Part shown: positions 8,476-16,713 of the stretch, one piece after another | Numbering within the stretch: the stretch's first letter is position 1 | Layout of the letters: every line of letters begins with the position of its first letter | Assembly: GCA_018382295.1 (NCBI GenBank) | Contig: JAGZQF010000011.1 | Coordinates: 1 to 64,000, forward strand | DNA from: Collinsella sp. | GTDB lineage: Bacteria > Actinomycetota > Coriobacteriia > Coriobacteriales > Coriobacteriaceae | Reading direction: 5' to 3' | DNA: 64,000 bases | Made by a program: the position numbers and the translations under genes | The notes under the pieces: generated by a model | Seen by the model: only the letters and a program-made list of their open reading frames with translations | Databases searched by the model: none | Told to the model about the DNA's origin: nothing

Positions 8476-9333
8476 TTAGAGGTATTCGAGGAAACGAGCG
8501 GCGGCAAGCGAAACATCGGCCGTTCGATATATGGCGTTGATCTGCCGATGGGGATGCCCCTCGAGCGGGCGCACGGCAATATCGAACTGGCAGCGGCGCA
8601 AGATGAGCGCCGGAAGAATGCTCACGCCCAGGCCGTCCTCGACCATAGCCATAATCGCATAGTCATCCCAGGTCGACAGTTTTGAGCGCACTGTCAGCCC
8701 CGCGCGGCGAAACAGCGGCGTAATCTCGTCGTCGCTACCCCGTTCCAGCAGAATAAACTGCTCGTTGGCCAAATCGGCAAGGGAAACGACCTCCGCGGTG
8801 GCAAGCGAGGAGTCCGCTGGCACCACGGCCATCAGCTCGTCTTGCACCAACGGCCGCGACGCCATGCCGGCGCCGCGTGGCTCGCGCGGAATAAAGCCCA
8901 GGTCGCAGCGGCCTTCCGCCACCCATTGCTCAATCTCGGAGTAATCACCCATCAACAGCTCGTAATCGACATCCGGATGATGGGCGCGAAAGCGCGCGAT
9001 CACCGGCGGCAGCACGTGGGTCGCCACACTCGAAAACGTACCGATACAGATCTTGCCACGCATGAGCCCACGCATCTCGTCCACGCGTCGCTGCAGGCGG
9101 CCAAACTCTTCGCATAACGCCTCGACTGCCGGCATGACCTGCCGCCCGTCGGCAGAAAGCACCACGCCCTCGCGACTGCGATCAAGCACCTTAAAACCCC
9201 AGTCTGCCTCAAGGTCGCCCACCATGCGACTCACGCCCGACTGCGAATAGCTCAGCCGTTCTGCAGCACGCGTAAAGCTGCCGGCACGCACCGTCTCGAG
9301 CAGCACTTGCATCTTTTGGATATTGGTCTCCAC
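8476..9333 (-). CDS. LysR-family transcriptional regulator
   Basis: A 285-aa regulator with the LysR N-terminal winged helix (residues 5-65: LLETVRAGSFTRAAERLSYSQSGVSRMVGDLE) and a periplasmic-binding-like effector domain. The GTG start has GGAGG 6 nt upstream. It is divergent from the EamA exporter gene at 9452 and probably controls it. The same pair recurs at 51.3-53.2 kb. The effector is unknown. Confidence 0.88.
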   Translation of the reverse strand: METNIQKMQVLLETVRAGSFTRAAERLSYSQSGVSRMVGDLEADWGFKVLDRSREGVVLSADGRQVMPAVEALCEEFGRLQRRVDEMRGLMRGKICIGTFSSVATHVLPPVIARFRAHHPDVDYELLMGDYSEIEQWVAEGRCDLGFIPREPRGAGMASRPLVQDELMAVVPADSSLATAEVVSLADLANEQFILLERGSDDEITPLFRRAGLTVRSKLSTWDDYAIMAMVEDGLGVSILPALILRRCQFDIAVRPLEGHPHRQINAIYRTADVSLAAARFLEYL

Positions 9334-9405
9334 GGCACGCCTCCACCTTTACATGAGATTTTGTCATGTTTGCCATGCATTATATTCGCTTTTCTTCTAA
9401 AGCCA

Positions 9406-9422
9406 GTTCACCCATAGTGAAC
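9406..9422. promoter_or_regulatory. candidate LysR binding box
   Basis: GTTCAC-N5-GTGAAC is a perfect inverted repeat containing the T-N11-A pattern typical of LysR-type regulators. It sits in the divergent intergenic region 30 bp before the exporter start. Binding is inferred. Confidence 0.45.
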
Positions 9423-9451
9423 ATGCTCGGATATAGAGGGGATGTCAGCGC

Positions 9452-10363
9452 ATGAACAACGGACTGTTTACGTACTTAGCAGCATTGCTATTGTTTGGCT
9501 CCAACGGCATCATCGCCGCTGCTATCGCGCTGCCGAGCTCCGATATCGTGCTACTACGCACGTTTTTGGGCACCCTCTCGCTTGTCGCCGTCCTCGCCAT
9601 CACCCAACGCCATAAGTTGCAGGCGCCATCTCGCCCCCGCGAAGCCGCAGCCCTTCTCCTCTCGGGAGCCGCGCTGGGCGCCAGCTGGATTTTTCTGTTC
9701 CGCGCCTACCAGACGATCGGCGTCGGCATATCCTCGCTGCTGTACTACTGCGGCCCCATCATCGTTATGGCGCTCTCCCCGCTCATCTTTGGCGAAAAGC
9801 TGACCGGCGGCAAAATCGCCGGGTTTATCGCCGTCGCCTGCGGCGCCTTCCTCATCGCGGCCCAAGGCCTCGGCGGCAATATGCCCATCGCGGGCATCGT
9901 GTGCGGCATCGCCTCGGCCTTCTGCTACGCGTTGATGGTCATTGCCAGCAAGGGAGCGCCACATATCAAAGGTCTCGAGAACTCCACGCTCCAGGTGAGC
10001 GCCGCCTTTGTGACCGCGCTGGTCCTTACGCTCCTCACGCAGGGCGCCCCCTCATTCCTGTCCGCCGGCGTCGCCGCCAGTATTGATTGGCGCGCCGTCG
10101 TCATGCTTGGCGTCGTCAACACCGGCATCGGCTGCCTGCTCTACTTTAGCGCCGTCGCCAAACTGCCCGTCCAGACCGTCGCCGTCGTCGGCTACCTCGA
10201 GCCGCTTTCGGCGGTCGTGTTCTCGGACGTCCTTTTGGGCGAAGCCATAACACCGGTCCGTCTGATGGGCGCCGTGCTTATCATCGGCGGCGCGATTTTT
10301 TGCGAACTCGCCGGCAAACGCGCAAACACCAAGGCTGGCATCGCCCAGACAGCACGTGCTTAA
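9452..10363 (+). CDS. EamA-family (DMT) transporter
   Basis: A 303-aa membrane protein of the drug/metabolite transporter superfamily with ten hydrophobic segments in two EamA repeats (first about residues 5-135, second about 145-290, GIVCGIASAFCYALMVIASKG to VRLMGAVLIIGGAIF). Such proteins usually export amino acids or other small metabolites. It is divergently paired with a LysR regulator, so export is probably induced by its substrate. A 10-bp hairpin follows at 10398. Confidence 0.88.
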   Translation: MNNGLFTYLAALLLFGSNGIIAAAIALPSSDIVLLRTFLGTLSLVAVLAITQRHKLQAPSRPREAAALLLSGAALGASWIFLFRAYQTIGVGISSLLYYCGPIIVMALSPLIFGEKLTGGKIAGFIAVACGAFLIAAQGLGGNMPIAGIVCGIASAFCYALMVIASKGAPHIKGLENSTLQVSAAFVTALVLTLLTQGAPSFLSAGVAASIDWRAVVMLGVVNTGIGCLLYFSAVAKLPVQTVAVVGYLEPLSAVVFSDVLLGEAITPVRLMGAVLIIGGAIFCELAGKRANTKAGIAQTARA

Positions 10364-10397
10364 TAGCCCCTGCTCTGAAATACTATCTGCGTATATG

Positions 10398-10421
10398 AAT
10401 AATCCCCAGATGGGGATTATT
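10398..10421 (+). terminator. hairpin after the EamA gene
   Basis: AATAATCCCC and GGGGATTATT form a 10-bp stem with an AGAT loop, 35 bp after the EamA stop. The hairpin at 30454-30484 has a similar CCCC/GGGG pairing. It may end the EamA transcript, though only a short T-rich tail follows. Confidence 0.45.
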
Positions 10422-10502
10422 GTCTAAAACACTCCGATGTGCCAAACTGCTCTTATATGTATAAAGATGGCATAAAGGTCTGCTGCTCGTGGCAGAGGCC
10501 AG

Positions 10503-12748
10503 ATGTCCAAGGGAGTCCACGTGGCACACAACAAGCTGGAGGCAAGCCTCCAAGACCAGCGTAGTCAAGGCGGACATGGAGCCATTCCCCTCTCCGCTGG
10601 CATGCTACTCGTAACGCTCGGCGTCGTATACGGCGACATCGGCACGAGCCCCATGTACACCATGAAATCAATCGTCGCCAACAACGGCGGCATCGGTACC
10701 GTCAGCGAGGACATGATCCTGGGCGCGCTTTCGCTCGTCATCTGGACCATGACGCTCGTGACCACGGTCAAGTACGTGGTAATCGCCATGAAGGCCGACA
10801 ACCACAACGAAGGCGGCATCTTCGCCCTGTTTAGCCTGGTACGCAAGGTGGCACCGTGGCTGATTCTCCCCGCCATGATCGGCGGTGCGGCGCTGCTCGC
10901 CGACGGCATCCTCACCCCTCCGTCACGGTTACCACGGCCATCGAGGGTCTGCGCACCATCGAGTGGGGCCACGCACTATTGGGTGACGGTCAGACCAATG
11001 TGATCATCATCACCATCATCATTATCTGCGGTCTGTTTGCCATGCAGCGCGCCGGCACCTCGTCAATCGGCAAGCTCTTCGGCCCGCTCATGACGCTGTG
11101 GTTCCTGTTCCTGGCAGGCGCCGGCCTGTTCAACATGCTCGGCAACCTGTCCATCTTGCGCGCGCTCAACCCCATTCGCGGCATTATGTTCCTGTTCTCG
11201 CCCATCAACCACTCGGGCATCATGGTGCTCGGCTTCGTCTTCCTGTCGACGACCGGCGCCGAGGCGCTCTATTCGGACATGGGTCACGTGGGCAAGGCTA
11301 ACATTTACGCATCCTGGCCGTTCGTAAAGGCGGCCCTCATCCTTAACTATCTGGGTCAGGGCGCTTGGCTGCTCGCCAACAACTCCAACCCCCAGATGCT
11401 CGCGATGGATATTGTTAACCCGTTCTATATGATGCTTCCCGAGCCCCTGCGCCCCTTTGCCATCGTGCTTTCGGCCGTAGCGGCCATCATCGCCTCGCAG
11501 GCGCTCATCACCGGCTCGTTCTCGCTGGTATCCGAGGCAACGCGCCTCAACCTTATGCCGCACCTGCGCATCCACTACCCCAGCGACACCAAGGGTCAAC
11601 TCTATATTCCGCTCGTCAACAACATCATGTGGGTCGGCTGCATCTTCATCGTGCTGCTGTTCCAAAACTCCGAGCGCATGGAGAGCGCCTACGGCCTCGC
11701 CATTACCGTGACCATGCTCATGACCACGACGCTTTTGACGAGCTATATCGCTGGCATTCTCAAGCACAAGCTGGGCGCCTGCGTCTTCGCCCTGCTCTTC
11801 GGTGCCATTGAGCTGTGCTTCTTTGCCTCGTGCCTCACCATGTTCTTTGACGGCGGCTATGTGATGATCTTCCTGGCCGCACTGCTGTTTGGCCTTATGT
11901 ACGTGTGGCGCCGTGGCACCGCCATCGAGCGCACGCAGACGATTCTGTTGCCCGTCTCCAAGTACATCGATCAGCTCAACCGCCTGCGCAACGACGAGAC
12001 CTATCCCGTGCTCGCCGACAATCTGGTATTTCTCACCAACAGCCCCGACCCGCTCACGCTCGACCGCGACGTGCTCTATTCCATCCTGGATAAGCATCCC
12101 AAGCGCGCCAAGGCATATTGGTTCATTAACGTGCACGTTACCGACGAACCCTATACGCACGAGTATTCCGTCGAGACCTTTGGCACGGACTTCCTCTTCC
12201 GCGTTCGCCTGGACCTGGGCTTTAAAGTCAACCAGCGCGTCAACGCTTATCTGCGTCAGATCGTCGGCGACTTGATGGCATCGGGCGAGCTGCCGCCGCA
12301 ACATCACACCTACTCCATCTACGAGACACGCGGCAACGTGGGTGACTTCCGCTTTTGTATGCTGCGCAAGATGCTTGCCCCCGAAACGGACATCAACCGC
12401 AATGACCACCGCGTGATGGCCATCAAGTACGCCGTCCGCCGCGCCTGCGGAAGCCCGGCACGCTGGTACGGTCTTGAGAACTCGGCCATCATCATCGAGT
12501 ACGTGCCGCTGTTTGCCCGCATGCGCCCGGCCGTTAAGCTCGTGCGCACCCAGGTGCCGCTCGAGGTTCAGATCGAAGAGGCCGAGGAAATGGAAGTCGA
12601 CATCTTCTCGGACGACTTGGTCAACGGCAACGAAGCCGGTAAGGACATGAACGTCGATCCCACCGAGTTGCTCGAGAGCGTCGCCGATACGCCCGAACAG
12701 CAACTCGACGGACTCGAGAGCACCCAGTTCAACGACGCCAACTTCTAA
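10503..12748 (+). pseudogene. kup: KUP-family potassium uptake protein, frameshifted
   Basis: Kup imports K+ with protons. The first frame (10503 to about 10919) gives the N terminus with VVYGDIGTSPMYTMKSI, the GIFALFSLVR loop and GAALLADGILTP. The downstream frame continues exactly with SVTVTTAIEGLRTIEWG and the rest of the protein to 12748, including the long cytosolic C-terminal domain. The break is at a CCCC run (10915-10918): one more C restores ACC-CCC-TCC-GTC and a full protein of about 748 aa. So either the gene is freshly broken, it varies by C-tract slippage, or the base is a sequencing error. The start could also be the GTG at 10521, which has AAGGGAG just upstream. Confidence 0.85.
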
Positions 12749-12770
12749 CACGCCATCAGCCATTGACGAC

Positions 12771-12809
12771 AACGGCCTCGCATCTCATAAGAGGTGCGAG
12801 GCCGTTTTA
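12771..12809 (+). terminator. terminator after kup
   Basis: AACGGCCTCGCATCTC pairs with GAGGTGCGAGGCCGTT (16 positions, small loop) and is followed by TTTA. It lies 22 bp after the kup stop. Confidence 0.75.
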
Positions 12810-12829
12810 TGTCGCAACGGACCAGTGAG

Positions 12830-13795
12830 CTACGAACGACGCGGCTCGGGAACCACGAGCCTATCGGGGCTCGCGCCCTCAGCATCCATCAGGCTCACGT
12901 AGCGAATCGACGGATCCCCATACATCGCGTAGTAATAATTGCCCGTGCGCGCGCTAAAGCATCCGGTGTAGATAGTCTTCTCGAACTCACCATCGCCCAT
13001 CCTGGACGCTCCCTCGATCATCACCACGCCCTCGAGCGAGCGGAACATGCGAACGACGTTTTCGGTCTCGCTCTCCTTTTGCGGGTAATTGGCATTGAGG
13101 TACGCCGCCTTTACAAAACGGCTCGGCGAATAGCAGTCACCCGGAATACCGCGCATGCCGGCACCCGCGCCATAGGGCTTGAGCTCGGCGCCACGCCATG
13201 TCGCCGCCTGCGGAAAATCGCTTGTGGCCGTGATATAGGTGCGCAGGTTTTCCATGTGCCACGGGAAGGCGGGCTGATTGGCAAGGGTGTCGACCGGATC
13301 GTCGTATACATGCAGGCCGTCAGCCATCATCTCGACCACGATGCTACGCCGGCCGTCGCCGATAATCCAATGGAGCAGCGACACGCCCAGCCCCTCTCCG
13401 GCAGATTTGGCGACAATCACCGTGTCGCGCAGCGCGGCCTCGACCTCATCGACCGTCGAGAACGTCGCTGCCACCCACAGGGGAAACTCATAGGCCGCGA
13501 TATTGGTCTTTCCATCAACCGGGCCCTCGGCATACTCGGCATAGCCGGGAAAGTTGAGCCCCGCCACAGCCAGACCCGCATCGTTACCGCAATCGAAAAA
13601 CATGGGATAGTTCTTGTAATCGATGCACATACCGATCACCGCGTGTGCCGCTGTCGCGTCGTCGATAAACGAATACGGAATGTGGAACCCGCGCGGCATC
13701 ACGCGAACCTGTTGGCCGTAGTCAAAGCTCCAGTCGAGGTTGCGGCCTAGATACATGTGGCCAGAATTATCGGTAAATCGAATGCTCGTACACAT
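12830..13795 (-). CDS. choloylglycine hydrolase family protein (bile salt hydrolase / penicillin V acylase-like)
   Basis: Ntn hydrolase of 321 aa. The start at 13795 (GGAGG 4 nt upstream) gives MCTSIRF, so Cys2 becomes the N-terminal nucleophile after Met removal. Other family active-site residues are present: Arg18 and Asp21 in LGRNLDWS, Asn81 in GLNFPGY, Asn173 in ANQPAFPWH and Arg226 in GDCYSPSRF. These match bile salt hydrolases, which release glycine or taurine from conjugated bile acids, but related enzymes act on penicillin V or acyl-homoserine lactones and the sequence alone does not decide. No signal peptide is seen, so it is cytosolic. Confidence 0.88.
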   Translation of the reverse strand: MCTSIRFTDNSGHMYLGRNLDWSFDYGQQVRVMPRGFHIPYSFIDDATAAHAVIGMCIDYKNYPMFFDCGNDAGLAVAGLNFPGYAEYAEGPVDGKTNIAAYEFPLWVAATFSTVDEVEAALRDTVIVAKSAGEGLGVSLLHWIIGDGRRSIVVEMMADGLHVYDDPVDTLANQPAFPWHMENLRTYITATSDFPQAATWRGAELKPYGAGAGMRGIPGDCYSPSRFVKAAYLNANYPQKESETENVVRMFRSLEGVVMIEGASRMGDGEFEKTIYTGCFSARTGNYYYAMYGDPSIRYVSLMDAEGASPDRLVVPEPRRS

Positions 13796-13890
13796 AGCGC
13801 CTCCTAGCTTTACGTTCCTGCTAAGGTTATTGTCACCAAACAAAAAGGCGCTAAACACAAAAGCCCGCACATGACAACAATGTCACGCCC

Positions 13891-13924
13891 GGACCAAAAG
13901 AGACGAAGTGCGGTGCTTTGGTCC
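13891..13924 (-). terminator. hairpin between the BSH-like and deformylase-like genes
   Basis: GGACCAAA (13891-13898) pairs with TTTGGTCC (13917-13924). It lies just downstream of the reverse-strand deformylase-like gene and probably ends its transcript. Confidence 0.45.
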
Positions 13925-13926
13925 CC

Positions 13927-14346
13927 TTAGACCAACTTTCCTAGACAGTGGTCAATCATGTGCTGAACCATCTGTGCCTCGAAGCCCACAAAGTCCTGTT
14001 TGCGCTCGCGCATCTTGCCGTCGACGATCACGTCATAAGCGACCTTGCACTTGATATAGCGCGTGGACTTGGTGACCTCCTCGTGCGTCAGGCAGCTCTC
14101 CTCCATCTTGCTGGCACCCAGGCCAAACACCAGACGGGGGTTGTAAAGCACGTGGGGCTCGCCGGCATCGTCCAGGTAGACGCAGACCTTCTTGGTGACG
14201 CCAATCTGGTTGGCGGCAAGGCAGCCGGCATCGTCGAGCGACTTGATGGTATCGATCAGGTCCTGTGCCACCGACTCGTCCTCGACGGTCGCGACCTCGC
14301 AACGCTGGGACAGGATAGCCTCGTCGTGGCAGAGCTCTTTAATCAT
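13927..14346 (-). CDS. degenerate peptide deformylase homologue (catalytic Glu replaced by Met)
   Basis: A 139-aa deformylase-fold protein. Motif 1 is intact as GCLAANQIG with its Gln47, and motif 2 is EESCLT with metal-ligand Cys85. Motif 3 reads QHMIDH: both histidines (129, 133) remain but the catalytic Glu is Met130 (codon at 13957-13959). It could therefore bind metal but should be poorly active or inactive as a deformylase. The start is the ATG at 14346, 5 nt after GGAGG. It pairs with the other short deformylase at 6264, which keeps the Glu but lacks the Gln. Confidence 0.8.
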   Translation of the reverse strand: MIKELCHDEAILSQRCEVATVEDESVAQDLIDTIKSLDDAGCLAANQIGVTKKVCVYLDDAGEPHVLYNPRLVFGLGASKMEESCLTHEEVTKSTRYIKCKVAYDVIVDGKMRERKQDFVGFEAQMVQHMIDHCLGKLV

Positions 14347-14539
14347 ACGTTCCTCCATAGGGGTCGTTGTAACTGCTTAAGTATACGGTACCCACACATT
14401 TTCATACGGAAAATACCGCCCGTCCGCTACAAAGCGCCGAACATCAACATGTGAGGAACAGCAAGGTTGTAAAGGCGATATAGTGAGTGAGTTCGTGTCA
14501 ATCGGCCTAAACTCGGGGCCGAACAAGGAAAGGGTATGC

Positions 14540-15850
14540 ATGGACGAACTATTTCACGTCAGTGAGCGCAAGTCCACAATCGGGACCGAACTCCGCGCTG
14601 GACTGACAACATTCCTGGCGATGGCCTACATCATCGCCGTCAACCCCGCGGTGCTCTCGGGCGCTGGCATCGATGCGGGAGCGCTCGCCTGCGCCACCTG
14701 CCTGGGCGCCGGCATCATGACCATCTGCATGGGCATCTTCGCTAACCGCCCGCTCGCCTGCGCGTCGGGCTTAGGCGTCAACGCGATGATCGCTGGAATC
14801 ACCACCACCGTCTGCGGCGGTGACTGGCACGTGGCCATGAGCGTCATCTTCCTCGAGGGTATCGTCATCTTGCTGCTCGTGCTTTGTGGCCTGCGCGAGG
14901 CCATCATGGACGCCATCCCGGTTGTCCTGCGTCACGCCATCTCGGTGGGCCTGGGCCTGTTCATCGCCATGATTGGCCTGTGCGATGCCGGCATTATCAC
15001 CGCTGGCACCGGTACACTCGTCGGTCTGGGCGACATCACCTCCCCCACCTTCATCGTCGGCATCATCTCCATCCTGGTGACAGTCGCCCTCGCCTGCCGC
15101 AACGTCCCCGGCTCGCTGCTCATCGGCATCGTCGTCGCCGTCATCGCCGGTATCCCCCTAGGTGTGACCCAGGCTCCGACCGGTATCATCGCCCCGCTCG
15201 ACTTCTCGAGCATCGGTGGCCCCATCGCCGACGCCGGCGGCGTGCCCGCCATCGTCAAGGTCCTTACCGACCCCACGCTCCTCGTCATCTCGTTCTCGCT
15301 GCTCATGAGCGACTTCTTCGACACCATGGGCACCGCGATGGCCGTGGCCAAGCAGGGCGAGTTCCTCACCGACGACGGCAACGTCGAGGATATCAAGGAG
15401 ATCCTGATCGTCGACTCCGCCGCCGCTGCTGTGGGCGGTTTCATGGGCGTCTCCTCCATCACCACCTTCGTCGAGTCCACCTCTGGCGCTGCCGACGGTG
15501 GCCGCACGGGCCTCACCTCCGTCACCACCGGCGTGTTGTTCATTCTCGCCGCGTTCTTCTCCCCCATCGTCACCATCGTTTCCAGCGCCGCCACCTGCGG
15601 TGCTCTGGTCTACGTCGGCTACCTCATGATGAGCGAGGCCTCCGAGATCGACTGGTCCGACGTGTCGCAGGGTTTCCCGGCGTTCATGATTGTCGCCGGC
15701 GTGCCCTTCACCTACTCCATCTCTGCCGGCATTGGCCTGGGCTTTATCGCCTACGTGATCGTCGCGCTCTTTAAGGGCGAGGCCTCCAAGATCAAGCCGC
15801 TCATGTGGATCGCAGCCCTTGCCTTCCTCGTCTACTTCTTCGTAGCGTAA
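14540..15850 (+). CDS. NCS2 family purine permease (AzgA/PbuG-like)
   Basis: A 436-aa permease with about 13 hydrophobic segments and the AzgA-type features TELRAGLTTFLAMAYIIAVNP, CASGLGVNAMIAG, DFFDTMGTAMAVAKQGEF and SSITTFVESTSGAADGGRTGLTS. This subfamily takes up adenine, guanine or hypoxanthine by proton symport. The start at 14540 has AAGGAAAGGG upstream. No purine riboswitch was found in the leader. A second nucleobase permease, of the uracil type, lies 0.9 kb downstream on the other strand. Confidence 0.9.
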   Translation: MDELFHVSERKSTIGTELRAGLTTFLAMAYIIAVNPAVLSGAGIDAGALACATCLGAGIMTICMGIFANRPLACASGLGVNAMIAGITTTVCGGDWHVAMSVIFLEGIVILLLVLCGLREAIMDAIPVVLRHAISVGLGLFIAMIGLCDAGIITAGTGTLVGLGDITSPTFIVGIISILVTVALACRNVPGSLLIGIVVAVIAGIPLGVTQAPTGIIAPLDFSSIGGPIADAGGVPAIVKVLTDPTLLVISFSLLMSDFFDTMGTAMAVAKQGEFLTDDGNVEDIKEILIVDSAAAAVGGFMGVSSITTFVESTSGAADGGRTGLTSVTTGVLFILAAFFSPIVTIVSSAATCGALVYVGYLMMSEASEIDWSDVSQGFPAFMIVAGVPFTYSISAGIGLGFIAYVIVALFKGEASKIKPLMWIAALAFLVYFFVA

Positions 15851-15877
15851 CGGCATAGTCTGCCGAAGCAAAACAAC

Positions 15878-15918
15878 AAGGCGCGGAGTCGCATCGAACG
15901 GCTCCGCGCCTTTCTTTT
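15878..15918 (+). terminator. terminator after the purine permease
   Basis: AAGGCGCGGAG pairs with CTCCGCGCCTT and is followed by a TTTCTTTT tail, 28 bp after the stop. Confidence 0.85.
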
Positions 15919-15940
15919 AGCGTCTGCCCCCGTGCCAGCG

Positions 15941-15949
15941 TGCGACAAT
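15941..15949 (+). promoter_or_regulatory. extended -10-like element TGCGACAAT
   Basis: TGCGACAAT resembles an extended -10 and closely matches TGCGATAAT before the flavin reductase gene (32081-32089). Transcription starting about 7 nt downstream would leave a short leader before the TTG start at 15988. No good -35 is seen. Confidence 0.35.
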
Positions 15950-15987
15950 TGAGGCTGTCAATATCACAACACCGAGAGAAGCCTGCC

Positions 15988-16653
15988 TTGGAAGCGCATC
16001 ATAAGCAGATAACCGTTTATTCAGAGTGTGTGGAAGGCGCGCCCGTCATCTACCTCCCCGTGGTTATGGGCGACGGTAGTGAAGTCTACGAGCGCTGCCG
16101 AGAGCTCGACTGCCCGCCATTCACCCTTGTCGCCATTGGAGGGCTCGATTGGAATCGCGAGCTGAGCCCCTGGGAATGTGAGGGAACTATACGAGATGCC
16201 GAGCCCTTTGGTGGACAGGCTGCTGGTTTTCTTGACGAGTTGTTGAAGCAGATAATCCCCCAGGCCGAATCATCGCTCCCGCAACCGCCCGCCTGGCGCG
16301 GCGTTGCCGGCTACTCGTTGGCGGGTCTTTTTGCACTGTGGACACTTTGGCAAACAGATGTCTTTGAGCGCGCGGCAAGTGCATCGGGGTCGCTGTGGTT
16401 CCCCGGCTTTATCGACTACGCGCGCGAGCGCACGATGACAGCCACGCCCGACGCCGCCTATCTGTCGCTCGGTAAAAAGGAAACCAAGACGCCCAACCGC
16501 ATGATGCGGCACGTACTCGACGATACGCACGCGATGGAAGAGCTGTTTATAGAGCGTGACATTCCAACAACGCTGGAGCTCAACCCCGGCAACCACTTTG
16601 CCCAAACTGACCTGCGCATGGCGCGCGGCATCCACTGGATACTGACGCATTAA
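15988..16653 (+). CDS. alpha/beta-hydrolase esterase
   Basis: A 221-aa protein resembling the esterase-like alpha/beta hydrolases related to IroE/Fes and YbbA. The nucleophile elbow is GYSLAG, preceded by a strand-rich N-terminal half and an AIGGLDWNRELSPW segment; the C-terminal GNHFAQTD supplies the probable catalytic His. The open frame extends to a GTG at 15940, but that lies in the probable promoter, so I prefer the TTG at 15988 preceded by GAGAGAAG. The substrate is unknown. It lies between two nucleobase permeases, but nothing ties it to them. Confidence 0.75.
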   Translation: MEAHHKQITVYSECVEGAPVIYLPVVMGDGSEVYERCRELDCPPFTLVAIGGLDWNRELSPWECEGTIRDAEPFGGQAAGFLDELLKQIIPQAESSLPQPPAWRGVAGYSLAGLFALWTLWQTDVFERAASASGSLWFPGFIDYARERTMTATPDAAYLSLGKKETKTPNRMMRHVLDDTHAMEELFIERDIPTTLELNPGNHFAQTDLRMARGIHWILTH

Positions 16654-16693
16654 AAATGGCGTCCACGCGTACATACGCATGGACGCCATTTTT
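16652..16693. terminator. bidirectional terminator between convergent genes
   Basis: AAAAATGGCGTCCA pairs with TGGACGCCATTTTT. With A- and T-runs on both sides it can terminate both the esterase and the reverse-strand uracil permease. Confidence 0.88.
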
Positions 16694-16713
16694 AATTTGG
16701 CTGAACGCAGCTA

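Noticed and set aside
10364..10502. Possible c-di-AMP riboswitch before kup
   Set aside because: The leader is too short and I found none of the conserved aptamer sequences.
10914..10922. Programmed -1 ribosomal frameshift in kup
   Set aside because: There is no X-XXY-YYZ heptamer, and Kup proteins are not known to use frameshifting; a missing C explains it more simply.
14359..14539. Purine riboswitch before the AzgA-like permease
   Set aside because: The three-way junction sequences are absent.
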